DNA from: Paenibacillus validus NBRC 15382
GTDB taxonomy: Bacteria > Bacillota > Bacilli > Paenibacillales > NBRC-103111
NCBI RefSeq assembly: GCF_004000985.1
Contig: NZ_BIMH01000026.1
Coordinates: 1 to 64,000, forward strand
Direction: 5' to 3'
Length of the DNA: 64,000 bases
The position numbers were made by a program, and so were the translations under genes. Every line of letters begins with the position of its first letter. Within the stretch, counting starts at the first letter, position 1. Of the stretch, positions 40,571-49,508 are shown in pieces. The notes beneath the pieces were generated by a model. The model did not search any database, was not told the origin of the DNA, and worked only from the letters and a program-made list of their open reading frames with translations.

Positions 40571-41840
40571 CAAGGAACTTAAACAGGAGTTGTCCGACGG
40601 CCCGTTTGCCCAGGACGGGTTTACGGATGCTTTGCGCAAACGAATCGAAGAACGCATCATGACCGCGGAAGCCCCTTCCTCTCCGACGGTCCGCCGAATT
40701 CGTCCCTGGCTCGCCGGTGCAGGGGCTGCGGCCGCTGCAGCCTTGCTGTTCCTTGCGGTGGAAGGCGACCGATGGTTCATGCCTCCCGCCTCAACGCTGG
40801 ATTCAGCGCCTATGGCAGCTACGGCCTCGCAGGTCGTGCCGGATTTCGAGTCGACCGTCCGAACGGCGCTCCTGGTCGGTCTGCGAACCGATACGAAAAC
40901 CGCCGAACCGACGGAAGAAAAGAGCGAATACCGCACGCTGTTAATCGCGCCGGATGACAGCCGTTTGAAAGTGATAAGCCAAGGCCCCGGCATCCTCATG
41001 CCGTATAAAATGGACTTCTGGCGCTTGAGAGAAGCGCGCACCGTAAACGGGGAAGGCCGCGCTTACGTCTACTGGAGCGCAGCGCTCGCCGCCTCCTCCA
41101 GATCAGCCGACCAGTCGGCCAAACAGGTCGCAGCCCTGTCTAACGCGGCCTTAACGGAAAAGCTTCTATTCGTCGGCAACCGTTACATCGCCGTGGAGCA
41201 GAAGGTCATGACCCGGGATAAGAAAGGCGATTTACGGAGTTCCCGGTTTGTATGGGTGAAAGACGTGCCGCAACTCGCGGGCGCCTCTAACCCCGATGAG
41301 CCGCCGTTACAGCAGCCGCATGTGAAGCTGAAGGACATTTTCGGCACGGCCGTCGAGCCTGCGCTCCAGCAGCTGGACCCATACCTCCCGCTTATGCCGA
41401 GCGAATTTCAGCCGAAGCATGCGTCAACCGACACCTGGGGGGAGAGCTGGACGATCGCTCGTCAACAAGGCCGCTGGATTGCGAAGGTCGCTTCCTATGA
41501 GAACGATGCGAGCGGCGACAGCCAATCCTATCGTCTGAAGGATGTGCCGATGTCGCTGCCGGCGGAAGTCGTTTCACATGATCGGTTAGTTCCCGAGTGG
41601 GGGGAAATCAAACGCATTCAACCGGCCGCCGTCGACGCCTACTCTTCGCCGAACCTCGATGTCGTCCTTGTCGTCGCGGACCGCCATTTGATCGTGTATC
41701 CTTATAAGGGCGTCCTGCTGCCGAACCCGCTCCTGACCGTCGAGCTGAAACCTCAGGAGTCGGTCATTATGGCGCATTGGGCGACCGACCCGTACATCGA
41801 TCCGTGGAAGAAGAACGTCTCCGCGTTCCTTACTCAATAA
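40557..41840 (+). CDS. Membrane protein coupled to ECF sigma factor (putative anti-sigma)
   Basis: This 427-aa protein begins with ~48 cytoplasmic residues (KELKQELSDGPFAQDGFTDALRKRIEERIMT), a membrane helix (51-68, LAGAGAAAAAALLFLAV) and a large extracellular domain. The short motif GF-[ST]-xx-L-xx-R-[VI]-xx-R-[VI] recurs at the same place in the partner of the other ECF factor (GGFSKELAERVQARV), suggesting a shared sigma-binding module. The ectodomain (FLTQ-ended) has repeated strands such as LLIAPDDSRLKVISQG, RYIAVEQKVMTRD and VVLVVADRHLIVYPYKG and is not recognised. TTG 40557 with AAGGAG upstream; the last 7 nt overlap convergent yerB. Confidence 0.7.
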   Translation: MDPIDKELKQELSDGPFAQDGFTDALRKRIEERIMTAEAPSSPTVRRIRPWLAGAGAAAAAALLFLAVEGDRWFMPPASTLDSAPMAATASQVVPDFESTVRTALLVGLRTDTKTAEPTEEKSEYRTLLIAPDDSRLKVISQGPGILMPYKMDFWRLREARTVNGEGRAYVYWSAALAASSRSADQSAKQVAALSNAALTEKLLFVGNRYIAVEQKVMTRDKKGDLRSSRFVWVKDVPQLAGASNPDEPPLQQPHVKLKDIFGTAVEPALQQLDPYLPLMPSEFQPKHASTDTWGESWTIARQQGRWIAKVASYENDASGDSQSYRLKDVPMSLPAEVVSHDRLVPEWGEIKRIQPAAVDAYSSPNLDVVLVVADRHLIVYPYKGVLLPNPLLTVELKPQESVIMAHWATDPYIDPWKKNVSAFLTQ

Positions 41841-42964
41841 ACGACGTGTTCCTCAAACGTCGGCGTGTTCGGCACGATAAGCATATGCGTTTGCCCAGGA
41901 AGCAGCGAAACTTCACGGCCCTGATCGTACAAGCGAATAGGGTCGTTTTCGCGTTCCCGCTTCCACTCCACGGATTTAGCCATGCCGCGTTGGAACAAGA
42001 CGGCCGTCCCCTGCCCCATTAGTTTCACGTCGCGGCGGCCTTCATTATCGAGAATGCGATGCACCGCGCCCAGGACAACGACGTTCGTCGCCGTTAACGT
42101 CTCTCCGTTATTCAAATCGCTATGCGCGCTGCCGTTAATCGAACGCTTGTAATTGCGCGCCGCTTCGTCATACTCGTAGGACACCCGGTACGACTTCACC
42201 AGGAACGTCACATCGACTTTGCGCGCCTCCTTCGCCCCGCTGCCCATCGTTTCAACCGCGCCGCTTTCCGGCTTGGCGAACGAATAAACGGGCGCCGTCG
42301 GTCCTTGATCCTTGAGACCCCGTTTACCGGCGCCGTCGCGGATATTTGTCAAATTCGTATATAAGTTGTGCGGAGCTTTCCGGGATTTCTCCCTCCAGAA
42401 GTATGGGCCCGCGTTCGTGATCTCGTCCAGGTTCTCGATTCTCTCGCGGCTGATCGTCTCGTAACCGTCCGGACTGCCTCCCGCGTGCACTTGAATCGCG
42501 CCATACGATTTACCGATACTGATGAAATAAGGACGAATGCTGCGGACAGGTCCGATGTCGCCCGTGAAAGCGCTGCTCTGAAACAGCGCGATCAACCGGG
42601 TGATTTCGCCTTCAGCGAGCACCTCGTACAGTAAATCAGCCTGCAGCAGCCCACTCTGCGGACGCGCCTGCGGCGCATTGTTGATGACTACCATAACCGG
42701 CCGGGATTCGTTCTTCTCCGCGGTCTCTACGCCGGTGAGCGGCGCCAGATACGCAGCCTTCGGTGCAGGAGCCGGAGGCTCCTCTTGCTTCAGGACAGGC
42801 TTTGCCGTCTCCGCCGCCTCCGGTACAGTTGTTGCGCCATCATCCGCATTGCAACCCGCTGCCGACAGCGCCATAGCGCAAGCAAGCAGCGCAAAGCCGC
42901 CTTTGCGCTTCCATCCCGTCTTTCGTTGCCAGGCCTTCTCCCGGTCCGCTGACCTTTTGTCCAT
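41834..42964 (-). CDS. DUF3048 lipoprotein (YerB-like)
   Basis: This 376-aa lipoprotein has a signal peptide ending in lipobox LSAAGC (Cys ~38), an Ala/Pro/Glu linker, then the DUF3048 core: PLTGVETAEKNESRPVMVVINN, PQSGLLQADLLYEVLAEGEITRLIALFQS and FTGDIGPVRSIRPYFI in parts. Function unknown; it is the yerB homologue that in Bacillus lies near yerC and the pur operon. Its 3' end overlaps the convergent ECF-partner gene by 7 nt. Confidence 0.85.
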   Translation of the reverse strand: MDKRSADREKAWQRKTGWKRKGGFALLACAMALSAAGCNADDGATTVPEAAETAKPVLKQEEPPAPAPKAAYLAPLTGVETAEKNESRPVMVVINNAPQARPQSGLLQADLLYEVLAEGEITRLIALFQSSAFTGDIGPVRSIRPYFISIGKSYGAIQVHAGGSPDGYETISRERIENLDEITNAGPYFWREKSRKAPHNLYTNLTNIRDGAGKRGLKDQGPTAPVYSFAKPESGAVETMGSGAKEARKVDVTFLVKSYRVSYEYDEAARNYKRSINGSAHSDLNNGETLTATNVVVLGAVHRILDNEGRRDVKLMGQGTAVLFQRGMAKSVEWKRERENDPIRLYDQGREVSLLPGQTHMLIVPNTPTFEEHVVY

Positions 42965-43052
42965 TAAGGCTCACCTCGTTCGCTTGTCTTCTTGTAGCTT
43001 CTAGTAATCTATATTCTATCAACTTCACAAATAGAAGCGGATGAATCAAGCA

Positions 43053-43823
43053 TTAACCGAACATCCAACAGCTTAATGACAAGGAACCGTATTGATACTG
43101 GCGGTGCAGCAGCTTCGCCTTCTTCCCTTCATGCGCCGCGCCCATGGCGATCAACAGCGGCACGAAATGCTCCGACCGAGGCACCGCCTCTTTCGCGAAC
43201 GGCGCCTCCGCGTCATAACGAAACAACCGATCGATGTCCCACGTCTCGATCCGCTCCCCAAGCCACTCGTCGAATTCGAGCGCCCACGCGCTGACGTCCC
43301 CGCTGTCCCAAGCAAGCCGGTTCAGATTATGAACCGTACCGCCGCTGCCCATAATTAGCACGTCCTGCTTCCGCAAGGCGGCCAGCGCTCGGCCGATTCG
43401 GTACTGCTGCTCGGGCACGAGACCGGCATGAACCGACATCGATACAACGGGGACGTCCGCTTGCGGATACATCAGCTTCAAGACGCTCCAGGCTCCGTGA
43501 TCCAGCCCGCGTCGGTCGTCAAGCTCGGCTGCCACGCCTTCCTTCTCCAGCAGTTCCCGAATTTGCAGCGCAAGCGCAATGTCGCCTTGGGCCCTATATT
43601 CGATCTCATATAAGGCGTCCGGGAAACCGAAGAAATCATGGATCGTTGTATAACGCACGGCGGAGCCGATTTGCTGCACCGCAGCTTCCCAATGTGCACT
43701 GAACAGAACGATAGCTCGCGGCTTGGGCAGCTTCTGTCCCAGCGTTTGGAGAAACCCGGTGTAGCGGAGCCGATCGGTTACAAGCGTCGGAGCCCCATGG
43801 GCAACGAACAAGGAAGGAAGCAT
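43053..43823 (-). CDS. DODA-type extradiol aromatic ring-opening dioxygenase family protein
   Basis: This 256-aa protein has the LigB/YgiD metal-binding His residues: LFVAHGAPTLV, FSAHWEAAV, GLDHGAWSVLKLMYP and GSGGTVHNL. Family members cleave catechol-type rings (DOPA dioxygenases); the substrate is unknown. ATG 43823 follows AAAGGAG by about 10 nt; a GTG frame starting 39 nt upstream is unlikely. Confidence 0.85.
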   Translation of the reverse strand: MLPSLFVAHGAPTLVTDRLRYTGFLQTLGQKLPKPRAIVLFSAHWEAAVQQIGSAVRYTTIHDFFGFPDALYEIEYRAQGDIALALQIRELLEKEGVAAELDDRRGLDHGAWSVLKLMYPQADVPVVSMSVHAGLVPEQQYRIGRALAALRKQDVLIMGSGGTVHNLNRLAWDSGDVSAWALEFDEWLGERIETWDIDRLFRYDAEAPFAKEAVPRSEHFVPLLIAMGAAHEGKKAKLLHRQYQYGSLSLSCWMFG

Positions 43824-43960
43824 ACAGGCTGAACTCCTTTCCGGAATCGGGATCACAGACACGGCAGGCGCGTCCTTTCTCCCCCAAAATCATCTACCTA
43901 CAATATTCCGTTCTTCCGCTCCCAATTCCTGCTGCATCGCGCAAATCGGGCCAAACGCCG

Positions 43961-44002
43961 AAGAGACCGGCAAACATCGATGCGATGTTTGCCGGTCTCT
44001 TC
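43961..44002. terminator. Long perfect-stem terminator
   Basis: AAGAGACCGGCAAACATCG and its exact complement flank a 3-nt loop ATG: a 19-bp stem between trxA (minus) and the divergent region of the DODA gene. Confidence 0.85.
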
Positions 44003-44018
44003 GGTTCATTCGATACTC

Positions 44019-44333
44019 TTACAGCTGGCCTTGCACCCAAGCTTCCAGCTCCGACAGCGGGCGGAAACCTACTTGCGTCCCGACTTCAACTCCGTCCTTG
44101 AACAGCTTCAGCGTCGGAATGCTCATGACGCCGTACTTCCCGGCCGTTTCCGGGTTGTCGTCCACGTTCACCTTCGCGATCGTCACCGAATCGCCAAGCT
44201 TACCGTTCAGTTCTTCCAAGACCGGCGCAATCATTTTGCACGGTCCGCACCAAGGGGCCCAGAAATCGACGAGCACGACGCCTTCCTTTACGGTTTGGCC
44301 AAAATCGCTGTCTTTCGCATTTACAATCGCCAT
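44019..44333 (-). CDS. trxA: Thioredoxin
   Basis: This 104-aa protein has the standard thioredoxin fold and active site FWAPWCGPCKMIAP (Cys29, Cys32), with cis-Pro segment MSIPTLKLF. It reduces protein disulfides. Length is typical. It lies 79 nt downstream of an Rrf2-type regulator, possibly co-transcribed from the strong promoter upstream of that gene. Confidence 0.92.
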   Translation of the reverse strand: MAIVNAKDSDFGQTVKEGVVLVDFWAPWCGPCKMIAPVLEELNGKLGDSVTIAKVNVDDNPETAGKYGVMSIPTLKLFKDGVEVGTQVGFRPLSELEAWVQGQL

Positions 44334-44412
44334 CGTTTATCTCTCCTTTTATTAAATGAAGTTCTCTATATCAAACTGTTTATAAAATAATAACAGTTAG
44401 ATCGCAAAAAAG

Positions 44413-44841
44413 TTACTTTTTGCTGGCTTGAACACGCACACGCTCGAGCACATCGCTAATTTTGAGCTGCTCCAAGTATGTCATCATGCGCTCTTCCGCC
44501 TCGGAAAAAATCCCATCCATCACATCGGCCATGTTGCAGGCGATCATGCAGTCCTCTTCCTCATCGCCCGAACACCAGGAAGGCTTGATCGAACCTATAG
44601 AGGTGATGCAATAAATTTCCGCCAGCGACACTTCATCCGGGTCGCACGCCAGCGTGTAACCGCCGCCGCTGCCCTCTTTGGTCACCACATAACCGGCTTT
44701 CCTCAGAAAGCTCAATACTTTGCGAACCCGAGCCGGATGGGTACCTACATTATCCGCGATATACTCGCTGGTTGCGGAGCGGTCGGAGCGATAGGCGAGC
44801 AGTACCAAGCTATGCACTGCAATCGTGAATTCGCTGTTCAT
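44413..44841 (-). CDS. Rrf2 family transcriptional regulator
   Basis: This 142-aa protein has an Rrf2 winged helix (SATSEYIADNVGTHPARVRKVLSFLRKAGYVV, GSGGGYTLA). Cys residues at 66, 78, 90, 98 and 102 (SWCSGDEEEDCMIAC) are spaced like cluster ligands of NsrR/IscR-type Rrf2 proteins, so iron-sulfur or redox sensing is inferred. ATG 44841. Its promoter is overlapped by an inverted repeat, suggesting autorepression; trxA follows. Confidence 0.85.
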   Translation of the reverse strand: MNSEFTIAVHSLVLLAYRSDRSATSEYIADNVGTHPARVRKVLSFLRKAGYVVTKEGSGGGYTLACDPDEVSLAEIYCITSIGSIKPSWCSGDEEEDCMIACNMADVMDGIFSEAEERMMTYLEQLKISDVLERVRVQASKK

Positions 44842-44868
44842 GCCGCCGTCCCCCTCCTGCTTCGTATA

Positions 44869-44902
44869 CTGTAATTATATTTATAACAGATACTATTGTC
44901 AA
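44869..44902 (-). promoter_or_regulatory. Consensus SigA promoter with inverted repeat, upstream of rrf2-trxA
   Basis: On the minus strand TTGACA (44897-44902), 17-bp spacer, TATAAT (44874-44879): both hexamers match the consensus exactly. CTGT-N13-ACAG (44869-44889) overlaps the -10 box, a possible Rrf2 operator. Confidence 0.8.
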
Positions 44903-44967
44903 CCCTTTGCCTGTCCCTCCTATTTTGCATGGTCGCTTCCGATGTTATACACCCCTTTGCAAGCAAA

Positions 44968-45005
44968 GAACCGTCACGTTTCTAAAAAGAAAGGTGACGG
45001 TTCTC
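44968..45005 (-). terminator. Terminator of the iron-binding lipoprotein gene
   Basis: GAACCGTCACGTTTCT-AAAA-AGAAAGGTGACGGTTC (stem with one mismatch pair). Confidence 0.7.
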
Positions 45006-45013
45006 ATGAGTCA

Positions 45014-46009
45014 TTATTTAATTTCGTAAATTTTGAACAATTCGTCCAGCATCAGGTTGGCCGCTTTAACGCCGCCCGCCGTATTCCAGATCGCGTCGTT
45101 CACTTTATATGCTTTGCCGTTCTTTACGGCGTTCAAGTTTTTCCAGAGCGGATCGTTAGTCCAATCCTTCTCTTGCTGATTTCCTTTGTCATCGCCGGTT
45201 TCATAAGTAAAGTAGAAGATGATATCGCCGTCAGCTTCAGGAAGACGCTCTTTTGTAATTTCTTCGACGAACGTATCTTTCGCTTTTACCGTCGTACGGG
45301 CAATGCCCATTTGATTGAAGATGATGCCCGTAAACGTATCGGACAAATAAATTCTCGTTTTGCCCGCCATAAAGCGCACAACGGACACTTTCTGCTGCAG
45401 CTTGTCGCCGGCTTTCGCCTTGAATTCCTCAGTACGTTTGTCGAAAGCGGCGATCACTTTCTCGCCTTCTTCCTTCTTGCCTACCGTTTCGGCATACAAA
45501 CGGTAATTGCTCTTCCACTCGCCGCGCAGCGTTTCGGAGAACACGGTCGGAGCGATCGCTTTAAGCTGCTCGTAAATTTTTTCTTGACGCATCTTGTTCC
45601 CGATGATCAGGTCCGGCTTCAGTGAAGCGATCAGCTCGATGTTCGGCTGTCCCTCTTCACCCAGCACCGTAACGCCTTCCATGTCGGCCTTAATGTGGTC
45701 GTACCACGGGTTGCCGGTAAACGACTTAACCGCGCCGACCGGCTTAATGCCAAGCGACAACAGCGCTTCTGTTCCTTCGTTTGTCAGGATGACGACGCGT
45801 TTAGGGTTAGCCGGCACTTCCGTTTCGCCCATCGCGTGTTTCACTTTATGAGGAGCAGCAGCAGGCGTTGCCGTTTCCGTCTTCCCTCCTGCAGTATTGT
45901 TCGTTTCCGCAGGAGCAGCCGGTTTCGTGCCGCAGGCGGACAGAACGAGTCCTACCATTAGAATGACGGCAAGCAGCGTCATCGATTTGGCTTGAATAAA
46001 TGTCTTCAT
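45014..46009 (-). CDS. Iron-siderophore ABC transporter substrate-binding lipoprotein
   Basis: This 331-aa lipoprotein has lipobox LVLSAC (Cys ~26), an Ala/Thr-rich linker and a FecB/FhuD-like periplasmic-binding fold: NPKRVVILTNEGTEALLSLGIKPVGAV, LKPDLIIGNKMRQEKI and WTNDPLWKNLNAVKNGKAYKV in parts. It delivers ferric-siderophore to the divergent permease/ATPase genes. The divergent intergenic region has Fur-box-like repeats, so iron repression is expected. Confidence 0.88.
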   Translation of the reverse strand: MKTFIQAKSMTLLAVILMVGLVLSACGTKPAAPAETNNTAGGKTETATPAAAPHKVKHAMGETEVPANPKRVVILTNEGTEALLSLGIKPVGAVKSFTGNPWYDHIKADMEGVTVLGEEGQPNIELIASLKPDLIIGNKMRQEKIYEQLKAIAPTVFSETLRGEWKSNYRLYAETVGKKEEGEKVIAAFDKRTEEFKAKAGDKLQQKVSVVRFMAGKTRIYLSDTFTGIIFNQMGIARTTVKAKDTFVEEITKERLPEADGDIIFYFTYETGDDKGNQQEKDWTNDPLWKNLNAVKNGKAYKVNDAIWNTAGGVKAANLMLDELFKIYEIK

Positions 46010-46059
46010 GTTACGTGTAAACCCCCCGTTTGATGATCAATGATGGTTTTAGCGGAAAA

Positions 46060-46176
46060 GAATGATAATCATTATCATCTTTGCCTCGTTTATCGTAATC
46101 GTTCCTTCATTCGTTGTCAATAAAAATTTTGATAATGATTCTCAAAATCATTGACTTACGAGAACCATTCTCATAA
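46060..46176. promoter_or_regulatory. Three Fur-box-like sites in the divergent iron-transport promoter region
   Basis: Site 1: AATGATAATCATTATCA (46061-46077). Site 2: GATAATGATTCTCAAAATC (46131-46149), 15 of 19 matches to GATAATGATAATCATTATC. Site 3: GAGAACCATTCTC (46160-46172), a GAGAA/TTCTC palindrome. They lie between the lipoprotein and permease genes. Confidence 0.75.
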
Positions 46177-46250
46177 AATGAGACATAGCCTCCATTATCG
46201 ATTTTATTAATTATTCATTATATGCATTAAAGGAAGCGGGCCAGACATTC

Positions 46251-47261
46251 ATGCAAACCTACTTACATACGACAACATTTCGCATTATCGGACTACTCGC
46301 AGCTATTGCGCTGCTCGCCCTGGCCATGCTGGCCAGCGTGAAATACGGCGTCACCACTTATTCATGGGAACGCATCGTCTCCTCGTTCACCGCCTACACG
46401 GAAACCAACGATAATCTGATTATTCGCTCATCCCGTATCCCACGATCGCTTATTGCCGCGATCGTCGGCGGCAGCCTGGCGGTAGCCGGTGCGCTGATGC
46501 AGGCCATCACCCGCAACCCGCTCGCCTCACCCAGCCTGTTCGGCGTGAATGCCGGAGCTTCGTTCGCCATCGTACTATGCGTCGCTTTCTTCAATGTATC
46601 CGGTTTAGTAGCCTTCACGTGGATTGCGTTTCTTGGTGCAGCGGTCAGCTCGGTGCTCGTGTATCTGCTCGGTTCCATCGGCCGCGACGGGATGACTCCA
46701 ATTAAGATCACGCTCGCCGGCTCGGCTATATCCGCATTCTTTTTCTCCCTGACGCAAGGGATCCTGCTCGCCAACGGCAAAGCTTTCGACCAGGTGTTGT
46801 TCTGGCTTGTCGGTTCGGTGTCGGGTCGTACGATGGACATGTTGACGGCCGTTCTCCCGTACATCGCCGTCGCTATGATCGGAGCGCTTGTGCTGGCGCC
46901 CCATATGAACGTGCTGTCGATGGGCGACGACGTGGCCAAAGGCTTGGGCCAACGCACCGTCTTGATCAAAGCGGCTGCGGCCGTCGTCATCGTGCTGCTG
47001 GCCGGCGGCTCCGTCGCCGTTGCCGGCCCGATTCTGTTTATCGGCGTTATCATTCCGCATATTGTGCGTTTCCTGATTGGCATCGATCATCGCTGGGTCA
47101 TCCCGTATTGCGCCGTACTTGGCGCCTTGCTTCTCGTTACCGCAGACTTGGGAGCGAGATATATCGCCATGCCGACCGAGGTGCACGTTGGCGTCACCAC
47201 CGCTTTAATGGGCGTGCCTTTTGTCGTTTACATCGCGCGCAAGGGAGGACTACTTCGATGA
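46251..47261 (+). CDS. Iron-siderophore ABC permease (FecCD family), first subunit
   Basis: This 336-aa FecCD/BtuC-type permease has about ten membrane helices. SSRIPRSLIAAIVGGSLAVAGALMQAITRNPLASPSLFGVNAGA in parts and GPILFIGVIIPHIVRFLIG carry the family's RxPR and GP.xFxGxxxPH motifs. It is translated with the next permease through a 4-nt ATGA overlap. Confidence 0.88.
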   Translation: MQTYLHTTTFRIIGLLAAIALLALAMLASVKYGVTTYSWERIVSSFTAYTETNDNLIIRSSRIPRSLIAAIVGGSLAVAGALMQAITRNPLASPSLFGVNAGASFAIVLCVAFFNVSGLVAFTWIAFLGAAVSSVLVYLLGSIGRDGMTPIKITLAGSAISAFFFSLTQGILLANGKAFDQVLFWLVGSVSGRTMDMLTAVLPYIAVAMIGALVLAPHMNVLSMGDDVAKGLGQRTVLIKAAAAVVIVLLAGGSVAVAGPILFIGVIIPHIVRFLIGIDHRWVIPYCAVLGALLLVTADLGARYIAMPTEVHVGVTTALMGVPFVVYIARKGGLLR

Positions 47262-48313
47262 ACAGCTCGCGCAGCCGCTACATTACCTTACGCAGCAGCT
47301 TTTACTCGTTCCTGATTCACCGGAAAGCGCTTGTCGCCGGCCTGCTGCTCCTCGTGGCAACCGTTGCTGTGATGATTTTATGCACAGGAATCGGAAGCCT
47401 GTACATTGCCCCCGGCGAAGTCATTCGCTCGGTATTCGGTTACGGGACGGACTCGAATGAACTCATTATCCGATCGCTTCGTCTGCCTCGAATCATCACA
47501 GCCGTTCTGATCGGAGCGTCGCTGGCCGTCTCCGGTGCGATTCTGCAAGGGGTCGTACGCAATCCGTTGACGTCGCCGGACAATATCGGCATCACCGGCG
47601 GCGCCGTGCTTGGCGCTGTTTCGTTCTTCTTCTTTTTCGCCGAACGCTTAAGCATTCATTGGCTTCCGCTGTTCGCCATTATCGGCGCGTTGGCCGCAAC
47701 CCTGCTCATCTACACGCTCTCTTGGAAGAAGGGCGTCTCGCCGCTGAGACTCGTCTTAATCGGCATTACGATGACTGCAGCCATGAACTCGATCTCTTAT
47801 ATGATGATGATTATGGGTCCCGTCGTTCTCGCCAACCAATCACTGACGTTTATGACCGGCAGCATCTACGGCGTCTCCTGGGAAAAGGCTGTAACGCCCC
47901 TCTTCCCATGGGTGCTCGTACTGATGCCGATTCTGTTCTTTCTTGCGCGACACGTTAACGTCCAGGAGCTTGGCGAAGACGTCGCCCGCAGCGTCGGCAG
48001 CAGCGTGCAGCGCCAACGGTTGTTGCTGATCTTGCTGAGCGTAGCGCTCGGCGGCACAGCAATCGCCTTTGGTGGCGCGATTACCTTCATCGGCCTGATG
48101 GCTCCGCATATGGCGCGACGCCTCGTCGGTCCGAGCTTCGGCGCCCTGCTGCCCGTCTCGGCGCTGATTGGCGCGATTCTGCTGCTGCTTGCCGACTTGG
48201 CCGGACGTACGATCGCCCCGCCGCTCGATATTCCTGCCGGCGTGTTCACCGCCAGCGTCGGCGCGCCTTTATTCATTTTCTTATTGTACCGTAACCGTAA
48301 CAGTAACCGATAA
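47258..48313 (+). CDS. Iron-siderophore ABC permease (FecCD family), second subunit
   Basis: This 351-aa permease starts at ATG 47258 inside the stop of the first subunit; an in-frame extension to 47108 is a shadow. The motifs SLRLPRIITAVLIGASLAVSGAILQGVVRNPL and AITFIGLMAPHMARRLVG in parts are typical. Together with the first subunit it forms the heterodimeric channel. Confidence 0.88.
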   Translation: MNSSRSRYITLRSSFYSFLIHRKALVAGLLLLVATVAVMILCTGIGSLYIAPGEVIRSVFGYGTDSNELIIRSLRLPRIITAVLIGASLAVSGAILQGVVRNPLTSPDNIGITGGAVLGAVSFFFFFAERLSIHWLPLFAIIGALAATLLIYTLSWKKGVSPLRLVLIGITMTAAMNSISYMMMIMGPVVLANQSLTFMTGSIYGVSWEKAVTPLFPWVLVLMPILFFLARHVNVQELGEDVARSVGSSVQRQRLLLILLSVALGGTAIAFGGAITFIGLMAPHMARRLVGPSFGALLPVSALIGAILLLLADLAGRTIAPPLDIPAGVFTASVGAPLFIFLLYRNRNSNR

Positions 48314-48355
48314 AGCCTATAAACGGCAATCCCATTAACCAAAGGAGCGATCCCG

Positions 48356-49231
48356 ATGACCGCCATTCAATCCAACGAACTCTGCCTAAGCTACGGGGAT
48401 ACCCGCATCTTCGAGAGCCTCAACCTGAGTTTGCCAAAAGGAAAAATCACCGTCTTCATCGGCAGCAATGGCTGCGGCAAGTCGACCCTGCTGCGTTCCC
48501 TCGCCCGGCTGCTGAAGCCGCAAAAGGGTCAGGTCGTATTGGACGGCAGCGACATCGCTTCCTTAGCTACCAAAGAGATTGCGCGCCGCATGGCGATTCT
48601 TCCGCAAGGCCCCGCCGCTCCGGATGGACTAACGGTGCTTCAGCTCGTAAAGCAAGGCCGTTACCCTTACCAGAACTGGCTGCAGCAGTGGTCGAAGGAA
48701 GACGAAACGATGGTGCAGCGTGCCCTGGAGCTCACCCACATGACGCCGCTTGCCGACCGTACGGTTGACTCGTTATCGGGCGGACAGCGCCAGCGCGCTT
48801 GGATTGCCATGACATTGGCACAGGGAACGCCCACCATCCTGCTCGACGAGCCGACGACTTATCTCGATTTGGCACACCAAATCGAAGTGCTCGATCTGCT
48901 GCATCAATTGAACGAACAGGAGCAGCGGACGATTGTGATGGTGCTGCACGACATCAACCTCGCGTGCCGGTACGCTCACAACATCGTCGCCATTAAGAAC
49001 GGCAAGGTGTGCGCCGAAGGACGGCCTCAAGATATTGTCGACGAATCGTTGATCGCGACCGTGTTCGATCTCGATTGCCGGGTGATCCAAGACCCGTTGT
49101 TCGGTACGCCGATGGTCGTACCTTTCGGCCGGGGCAAGCAGCCCGTTTTCCAAGACTTCGTCCCCGATGCTGCCGTGACCGCAGCTTCAGCCGCCGCGAC
49201 AGCGGCCGTGCGGGAAGAACAACCGGTTTAA
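48356..49231 (+). CDS. Iron-siderophore ABC transporter ATPase (FecE/FhuC type)
   Basis: This 291-aa ATPase has Walker [12 protein letters not shown], signature [17 protein letters not shown], Walker [13 protein letters not shown] and switch His (VLHDINLAC). A poorly conserved Ala-rich tail ([18 protein letters not shown]) follows. ATG 48356 after AAAGGAG. Energises the permease pair; the lipoprotein is divergent. Confidence 0.9.
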   Translation: MTAIQSNELCLSYGDTRIFESLNLSLPKGKITVFIGSNGCGKSTLLRSLARLLKPQKGQVVLDGSDIASLATKEIARRMAILPQGPAAPDGLTVLQLVKQGRYPYQNWLQQWSKEDETMVQRALELTHMTPLADRTVDSLSGGQRQRAWIAMTLAQGTPTILLDEPTTYLDLAHQIEVLDLLHQLNEQEQRTIVMVLHDINLACRYAHNIVAIKNGKVCAEGRPQDIVDESLIATVFDLDCRVIQDPLFGTPMVVPFGRGKQPVFQDFVPDAAVTAASAAATAAVREEQPV

Positions 49232-49307
49232 ACAGCATTTCCTCCGCCACATAATCTGCATCGCTTGTTGGGCAAGCTAAGGGTAATCGTGGAAGGAGGG
49301 CTGCGTC

Positions 49308-49436
49308 ATGACGTTGGCCGATTACGCGAATCAATATTGGCTTTCTGCGCTGCTCATTACAGGAACCGTCATCGCCGGTATTTGCGTCTATAAGTATTGG
49401 GATAAAATCGTGATCAAAGGCAGCGGAAGAAAGTAG
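49308..49436 (+). CDS. Small single-helix membrane protein (42 aa)
   Basis: The ATG at 49308 lies about 9 nt after GGAAGGAGGG, a near-ideal ribosome binding site. The frame encodes MTLADYANQYW, a hydrophobic helix LSALLITGTVIAGICVY and a basic tail KYWDKIVIKGSGRK. A shared bidirectional terminator follows directly. Short, unrecognised and below typical size cut-offs, but the RBS, clear helix and basic inside-positive tail support translation. Confidence 0.6.
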   Translation: MTLADYANQYWLSALLITGTVIAGICVYKYWDKIVIKGSGRK

Positions 49437-49448
49437 CCGCCCGCCTAT

Positions 49449-49496
49449 ACAAAAAGCCGGAGTCGGAAGGAATTGTCCTTCTGCTCCGGCTTTTGA
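49449..49496. terminator. Bidirectional terminator between the 42-aa gene and purD
   Basis: AAAGCCGGAG and CTCCGGCTTT with an inner GAAGG/CCTTC stem; T-runs on both sides. Ends the pur operon on the minus strand. Confidence 0.85.
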
Positions 49497-49508
49497 CTTC
49501 TATTTGAG

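Noticed and set aside
49229-49300. SigB-type promoter for the 42-aa gene (GGGTAA at ~49281)
   Set aside because: No GWTTCA or GTTTAA 14 bp upstream of that GGGTAA.
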